Shown here piece after piece: positions 19,143 through 28,422 of a DNA stretch of 64,000 nucleotides. The notes beneath the pieces were generated by a model. That model did no database searches. It was not told the DNA's origin and saw only the letters and a program-made list of their open reading frames with translations. Origin of the DNA: Mannheimia sp. USDA-ARS-USMARC-1261 (GTDB lineage Bacteria > Pseudomonadota > Gammaproteobacteria > Enterobacterales > Pasteurellaceae); the NCBI RefSeq assembly GCF_000521605.1, contig NZ_CP006942.1:1240001-1304000 (forward strand), written 5' to 3'. Numbering within the stretch: the stretch's first letter is position 1; every line of letters starts with the position of its first letter. Both the position numbers and the translations under genes were made by a program.

Positions 19143-20327
19143 ATGTTTTCCGATAACAAAGCCTTACATTTAGGTAAGATTTACCGCTTAATCGAACAAT
19201 TTGAATTAATTTCAAGAACCGACTTAGCCAAGCTCTCCGGCTTAGCTCCGGCATCTGTAACTAATCTTACTAAAATATTGATAGACAACCATTTTATTTT
19301 AGAAAGAACGGTGCAAAATACACTCGCTCGAGGTCGCCCTTCTGTTGGTTTAGCCGTTTCAAATTTCTTTTGGCAATTATTATGCATAACAGTTTCACCA
19401 CATAAGGTTGAAATTTCCCTTTGTGAATTAAACGGTAAGCAAATGTACAAGCAAGATTATACAATCTCGTCGCAAAATTATACTCAATTAGACGATAACA
19501 TTTTGAAATTTATCGAAAATTTCCAGCAAGCTCAGACTATCCATAAAGAGCAGTTACTTGCAGTTTCTATAAGTGTTATAGGCAAAATTAATGCAGAAAA
19601 AGAGAGCATTACACAATTAGGCAATCACAATATGCTTTGCCATATCACACCTAAACTTGCTCAATTATTTGACTGTCCAATTTTATTAAGCGAGCATTTT
19701 CAATTATGGCTATTGGCAGAATCAACTGTGGGTTCTTTAATCAGCCAAAACAATGTAATTTTCATTGAATTAGACGATACAATAAACGTAAGCGTACTGT
19801 TAAGCGGCAATTTGCTACATAAACAGTCAAAAATGAATGTTGATAATATGCATATGCCTAAATTCAGCCAATTAAGTGATGAAACATTCCCTGAATTAGA
19901 CACTATTGATCGCTATAAATTAATTAATCAAGTTACCTTCCCTGCTATCGTGCAATTAATTGATAAATATTTACCAAATGATTTAGCAACACCGGAGCAA
20001 AAAATCAGTTTATTTTGTCAAAAAATTGAGGAAAATCAACCGCTTGCATTAACCATTTTAGAGCATATTACCGATAATCTCGCCTATGCTTTAATGAATT
20101 TAATCAACATTTTCTCTAGTGAGAAAATTATGTTCAATTCTCCTCTACTTCGGATAAAAGAACCTTTATTTAACCAACTTTCGGCAAAATTACATAAAAA
20201 TTTGTTACAAGATCTAAAAATTGATTTAGTAACCAGTCAATATGATTGGAATAGCCCATTAATTGCTTGTTCTGCAATAAAACAAGGAATTTATGACGGA
20301 AATTTGATCAAGGACAGTATAAATTAA
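19143..20327 (+). CDS. ROK-family (Mlc/NagC-like) transcription regulator
   Basis: A 394-residue ROK repressor: N-terminal winged helix (residues about 10-75, LISRTDLAKLSGLAPASVTN) and a ROK sugar-kinase-like domain. The next gene, bioD, matches the E. coli mlc-bioD2 (dgsA-ynfK) arrangement, so Mlc is the best candidate. The structural zinc segment of the family (GHxx...CxCGxxGC, normally about residues 245-270) is replaced by a sequence without any cysteine (around NMHMPKFSQLSDETF), and the domain is quite diverged. It may therefore regulate differently or bind a different signal. Confidence 0.75.
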   Translation: MFSDNKALHLGKIYRLIEQFELISRTDLAKLSGLAPASVTNLTKILIDNHFILERTVQNTLARGRPSVGLAVSNFFWQLLCITVSPHKVEISLCELNGKQMYKQDYTISSQNYTQLDDNILKFIENFQQAQTIHKEQLLAVSISVIGKINAEKESITQLGNHNMLCHITPKLAQLFDCPILLSEHFQLWLLAESTVGSLISQNNVIFIELDDTINVSVLLSGNLLHKQSKMNVDNMHMPKFSQLSDETFPELDTIDRYKLINQVTFPAIVQLIDKYLPNDLATPEQKISLFCQKIEENQPLALTILEHITDNLAYALMNLINIFSSEKIMFNSPLLRIKEPLFNQLSAKLHKNLLQDLKIDLVTSQYDWNSPLIACSAIKQGIYDGNLIKDSIN

Positions 20328-20379
20328 TCTTTTCTTGGTTAAACTACAAGGCGTGAATTTTTTGTTAAAGGAATTTGTA

Positions 20380-21099
20380 ATGCCTTCATTATTTATTACC
20401 GGAACAGATACAAATGTTGGGAAAACAGTTGTTACCCGAGCGATTATCCAAACCCTTACTGAACACCATTTCCCTGTAGTGGGTTATAAACCGATTGCGT
20501 GTGGTGGCGATGACTCTTTACCGACCGAGCCAACTCAATATGATTATGCAACGGAAGATAACTCCGATGTATTAACTATTTTGGAAAGTTGCCCGAAAGA
20601 GGTGTGTTATCGAGATATCAACAGTTATACATTTATCCATTCCAGTACACCTGTATTTGCGGCACTAGATGCCGTTCATCATATTCAATTAGAAAAATTG
20701 AATAGCGATTTGGCTCGATTGGAAGAAAAATTTCCCAATGTAGTTGTTGAAGGCACTTATGGCTGGCTTACCCCGATTAATAAAGATTATAGCTTTGCTG
20801 ATTGGGTGATCCAAAATGATATGCCGGTGGTGTTAGTGGTAGGTATTAAAGAAGGTTGCGTTAATCACGCACTGCTTACCGCAAACGAAATTTTGCAACG
20901 TGGAGGGAAACTAGTGGGCTGGGTTGCCAATCGGGTGAATCCTGGGTTGCGGCACTATCACGAACTGATTGAATTACTCAGTCAAAAAATTAACGCACCG
21001 CTATTAGGGCAAATTCCTTATATGGGGCACCCGGAACAAAAACAATTAGCCGCCTATATCCAAAACCCTGAGCCATTGTTTGAGTATTTTCAGAAATAG
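20380..21099 (+). CDS. bioD: Dethiobiotin synthetase
   Basis: Closes the ureido ring of dethiobiotin using CO2 and ATP, in biotin synthesis. The 239-residue protein has the P-loop GTDTNVGKTVVTRA (residues 8-21), substrate Lys in YKPIACG, and VVEGTYGWLTPIN. ATG 20380 follows AAAGGAATT; an in-frame start 45 bases upstream is not supported. It is probably co-transcribed with the ROK regulator. Adjacent placement suggests the BioD2 paralog, so whether it makes biotin or is a secondary copy is not settled. Confidence 0.88.
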   Translation: MPSLFITGTDTNVGKTVVTRAIIQTLTEHHFPVVGYKPIACGGDDSLPTEPTQYDYATEDNSDVLTILESCPKEVCYRDINSYTFIHSSTPVFAALDAVHHIQLEKLNSDLARLEEKFPNVVVEGTYGWLTPINKDYSFADWVIQNDMPVVLVVGIKEGCVNHALLTANEILQRGGKLVGWVANRVNPGLRHYHELIELLSQKINAPLLGQIPYMGHPEQKQLAAYIQNPEPLFEYFQK

Positions 21100-21132
21100 T
21101 AAGCGGTCCAATTTCACTAATTTTTTGCATAT

Positions 21133-21169
21133 AAAAAGAGAGTTTCCGACTAAAAGAAACTCTCTTTTT
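21133..21169. terminator. Bidirectional terminator between bioD and znuD
   Basis: A 14-bp perfect stem AAAAAGAGAGTTTC/GAAACTCTCTTTTT with a 9-base loop, placed between convergent genes. Confidence 0.9.
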
Positions 21170-21183
21170 CAACAAGATAAAGA

Positions 21184-23556
21184 TTAAAACTTAACTTCAA
21201 CTCCTAATATAAAATTCCGACCCGGTTGAGAAACGAACGGATGATAAGAAGTGTGAATATAGATCGGCTGATTGAGTAAGTTTGTCCCATTCAAGCTGAT
21301 TTTATACTCCGCATTCTTAAATTTGTTGCTATAACTTAAACCCAGATTCAACATTGAATGCCCTTTGGTCGGATACTCTAACTGGCTTAAACGGCGTTGG
21401 CTAAACATACGATAGAATTCCGCTTCACCTGCCCAATTTTCATTAAATTGTGCATTTACCCGTAAACCTAAACGCAGTGGCGGCGTTCTTGGCGTATTCA
21501 TATCGGCACGGTAAAGCAGATAAGTTTCGCCCGGTTTCGCATCTTTCGGTAAATGATGTTTATGAATGCCACCTACTTTCACAGGAGGTAAATCAGTCAG
21601 CCAACCTCGTACCATATCACCAAAAATCGTCGCTTGATATTGCTCATTAAAGCGATAGCTCATCTCCGCTTCTAAACCATAGAAACGAGCTTTTGCTTGG
21701 CTGTAACGACGCATAAACAGCTGGTTTTCACGGTAGAGATTTTCGTTAAAAATATAGTTTTTGAAGTGGTTATAGTACACCGTGGTTTTATAACCGAACT
21801 TCTCGCCTTGATAGCTCAGCCCTAATTCAACGTTATTCGACTGCTCTTTTTTCAGATCTTTATTACCGTATTCAAACGAACTGGTCGCCAAATGCGGACC
21901 GTGGTAATAAAGTTCCATTGGTGTTGGATGACGTTCATTGTGTGATACGGTAAACGAGAGCTGGTAATCCGGATGGAAGAACCAGTTGAACGTACCCGAA
22001 TAGGCATAGGCGGTTTTATCGTATGGGGATAAATCCGGCTCAACCTGTCTACCACCTGATTCACTGTAGAATTTTTGTAAACGTCTGATTTCCTCAAGAT
22101 CGTAGTCGATCTCAATTTTCTGTTTCTCAATGCGTCCGGCAAGCTCAAGGGCAAAGTTATCCCACATATATTGCTCAATCGCAAACAAGCTCAACTGTTT
22201 ATTGTTATTTTCAACTAATGGGAAACGGACTTCACGGTCGTTCGGAGCATTCATACTGCTTTTCTGTGTCTGATATTGCACGCCCCAAACACCGGTTAAG
22301 CCACCAATCGGTGAATGATAAAACTCCAATCGGCTGTTTTTACCCCGATTTTTGTAAATATTGACCGGCTTGCCATAGTTCTGATCTTTCTTCAACTGCT
22401 TATTCACAAAAGTGCTGACCGAACCGGCATCTTTTTCATCGTGATAATAATTCACATCGGTATAGCTGGCTCGGATTTTATCTAAACCTCTAAACGGTTT
22501 TAACAGTTCGCCTTTCACATCAATTCGTTTGGATTTTAAATCCACCCACGGACCTTTGTGGGTATGGTCGTGGGTATGACCATACGGATTATCGTGGCTG
22601 TGCCCTGCATCCATTTCGTGATCGGTTCCGCAATGGAAGTGTGGACCGTGGCTAATCAGATCTTCATCCAGCAAATGCGGATATTTGTAGGTGTAAGCGT
22701 ATTTATCGCGTACTTCGTTATAGATATGCCCGATACATTCATCAAATTTATGGTTATGTCCCGGCAAGCCGTAGGTGTCGGTGCGTTCATTATACGCTGC
22801 TCCAATATAGCCACGCTCGCCCACAAAAGATAAGCCCACCGTGCCGACACGAGAACGGTTGTAGGTATCCGGCACATAATTGAGTCTTTCGCCAAGCTGC
22901 AAACTTTTCACCCGATAATTATCACTATGGCGAGCTAATCCCTCCACTCGCAAGGCAACGTGCTGACCTAATCCTAAAGTTGCCCCTAAAACACCTAATC
23001 GCTCTTTACTGGCGGTATCAAAACGGCTATTGAGCTCTACTTCATAACCTTTTTCCGGCACAATCGTTGGAATACGTTTATCCACCACATTCACTACTCC
23101 AGCCGGCGAACTGCTGGTATAAAGCAGCGTGCTTGAACCACGTAATACTTCTACTTGGCTTGCCAAAAGTGAATCAGCAACTACGGCGTGATCAGGCGAA
23201 AGGCTGGACATATCTACTACGTCCGAGCCATTTTGTAAAATTTTAATGCGTGCACCTTCTTGCCCACGAATAATCGGCTTACTTGCTCCTCCGCCAAATG
23301 GGTTACTGTGTACGCCTAATTCAGCAGATAAGGCATTTCCTAAGGTTGCCGAGCGTTTTTTAAATTCTTTACCCTCAATAATTTTATCACTGACTTTGAG
23401 TAAAGTTACCTCACTGCCTTGGGCTATTACAGGTGTTGCAGTATTGCCAATTACAGAGACTTCATCTAACACGGCAACGTCTTCATTGGTTTGAGCTAAG
23501 GCAAGCGTACTTAAATGGGCGGAAATCAGCACCGCCAAAAGGGTTTTGTTTGTCAT
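21184..23556 (-). CDS. znuD: ZnuD-type zinc TonB-dependent outer-membrane receptor
   Basis: A 790-residue outer-membrane receptor. It has a signal peptide (cleavage after about residue 21, ALA), a plug domain (about 35-160, with RGQEGARIKILQNG, SPDHAVVADSL and VEVLRGSSTLLY), and a 22-strand barrel ending in the C-terminal Phe signature (GVEVKF). A His-rich extracellular loop at about residues 265-335 holds 14 His and two Cys, as in Neisseria ZnuD but longer. Motifs such as YGLPGHNH, LKKEQSNNVELGLSY and LLNQPIYIHTSYHP also match ZnuD by recall. The likely cargo is zinc. No Zur box was recognised upstream. Confidence 0.88.
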   Translation of the reverse strand: MTNKTLLAVLISAHLSTLALAQTNEDVAVLDEVSVIGNTATPVIAQGSEVTLLKVSDKIIEGKEFKKRSATLGNALSAELGVHSNPFGGGASKPIIRGQEGARIKILQNGSDVVDMSSLSPDHAVVADSLLASQVEVLRGSSTLLYTSSSPAGVVNVVDKRIPTIVPEKGYEVELNSRFDTASKERLGVLGATLGLGQHVALRVEGLARHSDNYRVKSLQLGERLNYVPDTYNRSRVGTVGLSFVGERGYIGAAYNERTDTYGLPGHNHKFDECIGHIYNEVRDKYAYTYKYPHLLDEDLISHGPHFHCGTDHEMDAGHSHDNPYGHTHDHTHKGPWVDLKSKRIDVKGELLKPFRGLDKIRASYTDVNYYHDEKDAGSVSTFVNKQLKKDQNYGKPVNIYKNRGKNSRLEFYHSPIGGLTGVWGVQYQTQKSSMNAPNDREVRFPLVENNNKQLSLFAIEQYMWDNFALELAGRIEKQKIEIDYDLEEIRRLQKFYSESGGRQVEPDLSPYDKTAYAYSGTFNWFFHPDYQLSFTVSHNERHPTPMELYYHGPHLATSSFEYGNKDLKKEQSNNVELGLSYQGEKFGYKTTVYYNHFKNYIFNENLYRENQLFMRRYSQAKARFYGLEAEMSYRFNEQYQATIFGDMVRGWLTDLPPVKVGGIHKHHLPKDAKPGETYLLYRADMNTPRTPPLRLGLRVNAQFNENWAGEAEFYRMFSQRRLSQLEYPTKGHSMLNLGLSYSNKFKNAEYKISLNGTNLLNQPIYIHTSYHPFVSQPGRNFILGVEVKF

Positions 23557-23716
23557 TTTTCTTTTCCCATAAATAAATTAAGGTTAATAAGTTACGCGAA
23601 ATTTTATCGACTTTCAACAATAACCATAAAAAATTTATATATATTTTTATATTTTACTCTTGCCAAACAAAAAATATCCATTAATATTTTATGGCTTTTA
23701 AAAAGGAGAATTTTTT
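23557..23716. other. Divergent promoter region, znuD and lipoprotein gene
   Basis: A 160-base, very AT-rich gap between divergent start codons. The lipoprotein side has AAAAAGGAG 10 bases before its ATG. I found no Zur, Fur, MntR or NikR consensus by eye; the only dyad-like stretch is an AT run near 23630-23660. Confidence 0.5.
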
Positions 23717-25066
23717 ATGCAATCTAAACTCAAATTAACCTTAGCGGCGGTTGCCGTATCTGTTGCCCTAAGCGGCTGTAAATCTACCGATGGTGCTCGT
23801 GTGGTTGAAAAACCAAAAGCTGAACAAGCGGTCGAAATTACCAAAAAACCTGCAAAATCGGAAAATGCAGGCTCAAATAAACCTGATACAAAGGCTGAAA
23901 CAACAACGCCGACAAAGCCTGATACGCCAGTTAAGCCAAAACCATCTGAGCAACCAAAGCCTGTTGTGCCAGTCAAACCAACAGAGCCGGCTAAACCTGC
24001 TGAACCTAAACAACCCATTGAACAGCCAAATCCTGCTGAACCGACTGAGCCGACTAAACCTATTGAAGAAAAACCGGTCGAACCACAAAAACCGACGCCA
24101 TCAACTTCAGTAAAACCGGTCAATGAAGACAGTTCAGGTAAATTATGGCGTGTGATTACGTTAGCAAACGACGGATTATTAAGCGATGCCGGCAACGTAA
24201 GACGTGAAGATCGCGATCATTTTGTTCACCCTAATGCGGATGATTCAAAATCTCCTTTTGTAGCTGATGAAGATGACAAACCTCATAACTACTACTTAGT
24301 GCTAAATCTTGGTACAGAGGATAAAGAAAATGTCAGAATCCCAACCTTAATCTCAAACGGAGAAAGTTATTTGGGTAAACATTCAGGTGTGTTAAAAGAT
24401 CATCAACTAGAAGGGAAACAACTTCTAGTTGGAAATGAGGATATGCCTGATGCCAAACAGATTAATTATCTCTACATCAACCAGCCTTACTCAAGCTACG
24501 GTGCGTTATTTACCAATGAAAATGATAGTTCATTGTTTAATATCCGCTTAACGACAGGGCGAGATGGTAAAAAACAAGGTGCAGAAGGCAGTGGCTCAAG
24601 CTATGCTGAATATGGCGTATTTGATATTGTCAACGGAAAAGCCCAATGGAAAGATGGTTTAGTAGGAGATGCTATCTATAGAGGTAATGTCATCGCCCGA
24701 TTTGAGAAAATAGTTGATGGTGAAACTATTGCCTATGCTCCACAGCTTGATGGCGATGTTACCTTAAAACTCCATCTTGATAATGAATGGGAAAAAAATA
24801 AGCTCACAGGTGAAATAGACAGCGTAACGTTAGGTAAAATTAAGCTGGATGAAAGTAAATTACCTGATGCAAAATATTTAAGAGAAAGTATCAGTTTTAC
24901 AGAAAGTGGAATATCTTATATTGAAAAAAACAACCATTTATCAGGTTCCTATTCAACCAAATTTGTTGGCGAGAATCTCAATGATGCAATAGGTAATATT
25001 GAGTTAAAAAGCAACAATAGAGAAGGTATTACTAAATATAACGCTGTATTTGGTGGTACAAAATAA
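23717..25066 (+). CDS. Surface lipoprotein with TbpB-like barrel domain
   Basis: A 449-residue predicted lipoprotein: lipobox LSGC with Cys21, then a Pro/Lys/Glu/Thr-rich spacer at about residues 45-135, and then a soluble domain. Its C-terminal part (about 300-449: GRDGKKQGAEGSG, then GDVTLKLHLDN, YSTKFVGENLNDAIGNIEL and the end YNAVFGGTK) resembles the barrels of transferrin-binding protein B and other Slam-exported lipoproteins, ending in the typical VFGG-type strand. It starts divergently from znuD, 160 bases away. I infer it may be the zinc (or metallophore) capture partner of the receptor, but no Slam gene is in the window and the ligand is unknown. An uptake signal is embedded near its start. 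Confidence 0.7.
   Translation: MQSKLKLTLAAVAVSVALSGCKSTDGARVVEKPKAEQAVEITKKPAKSENAGSNKPDTKAETTTPTKPDTPVKPKPSEQPKPVVPVKPTEPAKPAEPKQPIEQPNPAEPTEPTKPIEEKPVEPQKPTPSTSVKPVNEDSSGKLWRVITLANDGLLSDAGNVRREDRDHFVHPNADDSKSPFVADEDDKPHNYYLVLNLGTEDKENVRIPTLISNGESYLGKHSGVLKDHQLEGKQLLVGNEDMPDAKQINYLYINQPYSSYGALFTNENDSSLFNIRLTTGRDGKKQGAEGSGSSYAEYGVFDIVNGKAQWKDGLVGDAIYRGNVIARFEKIVDGETIAYAPQLDGDVTLKLHLDNEWEKNKLTGEIDSVTLGKIKLDESKLPDAKYLRESISFTESGISYIEKNNHLSGSYSTKFVGENLNDAIGNIELKSNNREGITKYNAVFGGTK
23824..23832 (+). repeat. DNA uptake signal core within the lipoprotein gene
   Basis: ACAAGCGGTC lies in the codons just after the lipobox, at the start of the Pro-rich spacer. Confidence 0.8.
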
Positions 25067-25129
25067 TCTGACAGACACCATAATTTTAAAGGGGGACTGT
25101 TAGATTAAGTTTGATCTTCCACAGATTAT

Positions 25130-25378
25130 TTACATACTGCGATTTTTACAATAATGAAGAAACCCCATATAAAAATACACTGAATGAATATTTTTATATG
25201 GGGTTTCTCCTTTAACATATAATGTTTTTTTGTGTTTTTCATTTCGGCGGTAACTCCCCTTGCCTTTACGATTTTTCTCTACTCGCATTTTAAACAACGG
25301 ATCTGTTACTAACGCTTTTACTGCACTCTCTTGGATATCGCCACGCTGATGGAGATAACCATTATTTTGTTTTGCCAT
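25130..25378 (-). CDS. arfA: Alternative ribosome-rescue factor A
   Basis: ArfA recruits RF2 to release ribosomes stalled on non-stop mRNA when tmRNA is insufficient. The 82-residue frame has the family core DPLFKMRVEKNRKGKGSYRR (about 28-47), close to E. coli ArfA. The start ATG 25378 follows GAGGGAAATAGT; an ATG 10 codons upstream is less likely. A 20-bp perfect hairpin covers codons 57-74, before the stop codon, so most transcripts should lack a stop. This is the known self-limiting logic of proteobacterial arfA genes. Confidence 0.9.
   Translation of the reverse strand: MAKQNNGYLHQRGDIQESAVKALVTDPLFKMRVEKNRKGKGSYRRNEKHKKTLYVKGETPYKNIHSVYFYMGFLHYCKNRSM
25158..25208 (-). promoter_or_regulatory. 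Hairpin inside arfA (non-stop terminator or RNase III site)
   Basis: The arms 25158-25177 and 25189-25208 are exactly complementary over 20 bp with an 11-base loop, and contain a CCCC/GGGG block. The + strand 3' side of the stem is 25 bases before the arfA stop codon. A U-rich UUUCUUCAUUAUU follows on the mRNA, fitting either intrinsic termination or double-strand cleavage. Confidence 0.85.
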
Positions 25379-25518
25379 ACTATTTCCCTCTTCATAAAAA
25401 GTAAGCAATATTCTGTCAAATTCATCTGCCGTTGTATATAAAAATTGGGTATAATTGTTAAAATTTCAATGCAAGCGGTCATATTTTCAGATTATTTTGC
25501 AAATTCAGAGGTTTTATT

Positions 25519-26274
25519 ATGAAAAAAGAAGAAGTTGGACATCATTTTTTAGCTCGCTTAGGTAAAACCCGCTTACGTCCGGGTGGCAAAGTTGCAACGG
25601 ATTGGTTAATCGGGAGCGGTGATTTTTCAAAAGACAAAAAAGTATTAGAAGTTGCTTGTAATATGGGAACAACCGCTATTCAACTGGCAAAACAGTTTGA
25701 ATGCCAAATTATTGGCATTGACTTAGACGAAGAGGCTCTTGAAAAAGCCCGTGAAAACATCAAAGATCAAGAAGTTGAGCATTTAGTTCAAGTACAAAGA
25801 GCAAATGCGACAAAACTGCCATTTGAAGATGAAAGCTTTGATATTGTGATTAACGAAGCAATGCTTACAATGCTCCCACAAGAAGTAAAAGAAAAAGCCA
25901 TTCGAGAATATTTCCGTGTGTTAAAACCAAACGGTTTTTTGCTTACACACGATATTATGCTAAACACAGATAATGCAGATGAATTATTATCTGAGTTGCG
26001 TGATGCGATTAATATCACCGTATCACCACTTACAAAGCCGGATTGGAAAGCGTTATTCCACCATTGCGGCTTTAGAAATGTGGAAACTTTTTCAGGCGAG
26101 ATGTCGCTACTCTCTCCGAAAGGTCTAATTCACGATGAAGGCGTATTAGGGGCAATGAAAATCGTAGGAAACGCATTAAAACCTGAAAATCGTGAAACGT
26201 TCAATAAAATGTACAAAATTTTTAACGATCCTGACCAAAAGTTAGGCTTTGTTGCGGTTTGTAGTCAAAAATAA
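25519..26274 (+). CDS. Class I SAM-dependent methyltransferase
   Basis: A 251-residue methyltransferase of the UbiE/COQ5-like superfamily. Motif I VLEVACNMGTTAIQLA (about residues 41-56), acidic ribose residue in IGIDLDEEALEKA, motif with FEDESFDIVINEAMLTML, and post-motif RVLKPNGFLLTHD are visible. The substrate is unknown. perM follows 31 bases later and probably shares a transcript. An uptake-like GCAAGCGGTC precedes it. Confidence 0.8.
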   Translation: MKKEEVGHHFLARLGKTRLRPGGKVATDWLIGSGDFSKDKKVLEVACNMGTTAIQLAKQFECQIIGIDLDEEALEKARENIKDQEVEHLVQVQRANATKLPFEDESFDIVINEAMLTMLPQEVKEKAIREYFRVLKPNGFLLTHDIMLNTDNADELLSELRDAINITVSPLTKPDWKALFHHCGFRNVETFSGEMSLLSPKGLIHDEGVLGAMKIVGNALKPENRETFNKMYKIFNDPDQKLGFVAVCSQK

Positions 26275-26305
26275 TTTTCCAGTTAGTTAAAAGGCAATAC
26301 AAAAT

Positions 26306-27382
26306 ATGTTTCAAATGTTGCGAGAGTGGTATCAAAGAAAATTTACCGACCCACAAATAGTTGTGTTATTTGGTATTCTATTAATTGGGTTTGGCATTAT
26401 TTATTTTTTCAGTGATTTATTAATGCCGCTATTAGTCGCTCTCGTATTTGCCTATTTGCTTGAATGGCCAACCCGCTTTTTAACGGTTAAATTAAAGTTG
26501 CCAAGAACGTTAAGCGTTATTTTAATCTTAGGTAGTTTTATCGCCTTGCTGTCATTCTTAGGGGTAGTATTGTTACCAACCTTATGGAATCAAGCGGTAA
26601 CTTTTATTCAAGATTTGCCGTCAATGTTCAACTTGCTCAATGCTTGGGTGCAAGGATTACCTGAACATTACCCGGAATTGGTGGATTACGCCACTGTTGA
26701 TTCAATTATGAATACCGCGAAAAGCAATATTTTGAGTATGGGAGAGTCGCTTTTAACTCTTTCTATTAACTCTATTATTAGTTTGGTTGGATTAGGTATT
26801 TATACATTCCTAGTGCCGTTAATGGTATTTTTCTTATTGAAAGACAAATTAGTGTTAATGCGTTCATTTAGCAAAGTATTACCACAAAACCGTCGCTTAG
26901 CTACACGCGTCTGGTTTGAAATGCAACAACAAATTGCTAACTATATTCGTGGTAAATTTCTGGAAATTGTAATTGTCGGAGTTGTAACCTACATCATCTT
27001 CCTCTTTTTTGATTTACGCTATCCATTACTGCTTTCTGTTGCAGTAGGGATTTCCGTCTTAATTCCTTACATTGGTGCGGTATTAGTAAGTATTCCTGTA
27101 ATGTTGGTCGCCTTATTCCAATTTGGTTTATCGCCTGATTTTTATTACTTAATGCTTGCTTTTATTATTAGTCAATTACTAGATGGAAACTTACTTGTGC
27201 CGTATCTATTTTCTGAGGCAGTTAATCTACACCCTCTCACCATCATTATTGCCGTGCTGATTTTTGGTGGATTATGGGGCTTCTGGGGCGTATTCTTTGC
27301 TATTCCATTGGCAACATTGGTTAAAGCTGTGGTTCAAGCCATTCCATCTAACCATACAGATGCAATTATATTAGAGAAATAA
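26306..27382 (+). CDS. perM: PerM-like membrane permease (AI-2E/TqsA family)
   Basis: A 358-residue polytopic membrane protein of the AI-2E transporter family. It matches E. coli PerM by recall over the whole length: [10 protein letters not shown] at the start, [42 protein letters not shown] and [14 protein letters not shown]. About seven to eight membrane segments are seen. The function of PerM itself is not settled. Confidence 0.85.
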   Translation: MFQMLREWYQRKFTDPQIVVLFGILLIGFGIIYFFSDLLMPLLVALVFAYLLEWPTRFLTVKLKLPRTLSVILILGSFIALLSFLGVVLLPTLWNQAVTFIQDLPSMFNLLNAWVQGLPEHYPELVDYATVDSIMNTAKSNILSMGESLLTLSINSIISLVGLGIYTFLVPLMVFFLLKDKLVLMRSFSKVLPQNRRLATRVWFEMQQQIANYIRGKFLEIVIVGVVTYIIFLFFDLRYPLLLSVAVGISVLIPYIGAVLVSIPVMLVALFQFGLSPDFYYLMLAFIISQLLDGNLLVPYLFSEAVNLHPLTIIIAVLIFGGLWGFWGVFFAIPLATLVKAVVQAIPSNHTDAIILEK

Positions 27383-27399
27383 GCGGTTTTTTATAAAGA

Positions 27400-28332
27400 A
27401 TGGATACTCAACAACTCTCACAAAAGCCTGCTCGCCACCATCATCTTAACCGACTCAATGCCGTTGTTGCCTTAGGAGGCGGACACGGTTTAGGACGGCT
27501 ACTCTCTGCTCTGCCATTTTTAAAAGAACGGCTCACAGGTATTGTTGCGACCACCGATAATGGCGGCTCAACAGGACGTATCCGCTCTCAACAAGGTGTA
27601 ATTGCTTGGGGCGATTTACGCAACTGTTTGAATCAAATTATTGTAAAACCTACGGTTGCCTCTCGCCTTTTTGAATATCGTTTTGGTGGAACGGGCGAAC
27701 TCAGCGGGCATAATCTCGGTAATCTCATTCTTACCGCCCTTGAAAATATGCAAATCAGACCGCTTGATGGAATTAACCTTGTGCGAGATTTGCTACACGT
27801 TAGATCAAAGCTTATTCCGATGTCGGAAACACCTGTTCATTTAATTGCAGAGTTACAATGTGGCACAAAAGTATTGGGCGAAGTTCAAATTGATGCACTG
27901 GCTGAAACACCACATCATTTAGAGCTAGATACGCCTGTCTTAGGCACGCCGGAAGCGATTGCTGCTATTCAAGAAGCAGAGTTAATACTACTCGGTCCGG
28001 GCAGTTTTTTTACCAGTATTATGCCGAATTTACTGGTTTCAGATATTGCTCAAGCTATTCACCGAAGCCAAGCTAAAGTCATTTTTATTGATAACATCGG
28101 GCAAGAACACGGACCTGCCGGGAATTTATCGCTTAATCAGCGAGTTGAATGGATTGAGCACTGTATCGGGCAATCTCGCATAAATGGCGTCATTACAACT
28201 GATGATGAACCATCTATACTTCCGCTGCATATTAAAACACTGCGTAAAAATTTATCGGCTGATGATGTTTATTACCGCCACGATCGCAATAAATTAAGCA
28301 AAGCGATTGATGAATTAATTCAAAATCTATAA
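27400..28332 (+). CDS. YvcK/YbhK-family (CofD-like) protein
   Basis: A 310-residue CofD-like fold protein with the N-terminal glycine-rich motif GGGHGLGRLLSAL (about residues 26-38) and the ATTDNGGSTGRIR and GPGSFFTSIMPNLL motifs. Family members bind UDP-GlcNAc or NAD and affect carbon allocation and cell shape. It starts 17 bases after perM, with no clear SD, and ends at an inverted uptake-signal terminator facing topA. Confidence 0.85.
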   Translation: MDTQQLSQKPARHHHLNRLNAVVALGGGHGLGRLLSALPFLKERLTGIVATTDNGGSTGRIRSQQGVIAWGDLRNCLNQIIVKPTVASRLFEYRFGGTGELSGHNLGNLILTALENMQIRPLDGINLVRDLLHVRSKLIPMSETPVHLIAELQCGTKVLGEVQIDALAETPHHLELDTPVLGTPEAIAAIQEAELILLGPGSFFTSIMPNLLVSDIAQAIHRSQAKVIFIDNIGQEHGPAGNLSLNQRVEWIEHCIGQSRINGVITTDDEPSILPLHIKTLRKNLSADDVYYRHDRNKLSKAIDELIQNL

Positions 28333-28341
28333 CTAAATAAA

Positions 28342-28406
28342 ACAAGCGGTTAAATTTCTCTAATTTTTTGCAATTTGCAAAATGTAAAAGAAATTTAACC
28401 GCTTGT
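28342..28406. terminator. Inverted uptake-signal pair between YvcK gene and topA
   Basis: An 18-bp perfect stem built of two uptake signals (28342-28359 and 28389-28406) with a 29-base loop. Convergent genes end on both sides. Confidence 0.8.
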
Positions 28407-28422
28407 ACTTTCAATCAATTCA

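Noticed and set aside
23557-23716. Zur or Fur box in the znuD/lipoprotein gap
   Set aside because: Expected for zinc genes, but no consensus of either type can be read by eye.
23790-24113. Second reading frame in the lipoprotein spacer
   Set aside because: Frame overlap from repetitive codons; the lipoprotein frame has the signal peptide and TbpB-like end.
23698-24195. Gly/Ser-rich reading frame antisense to the lipoprotein gene
   Set aside because: It mirrors the Pro/Lys-rich repeat coding region on the other strand and has no ribosome site or family likeness.
25467-25480. Uptake signal upstream of the methyltransferase
   Set aside because: Reads GCAAGCGGTC; partial match, counted as supporting the extended form only.
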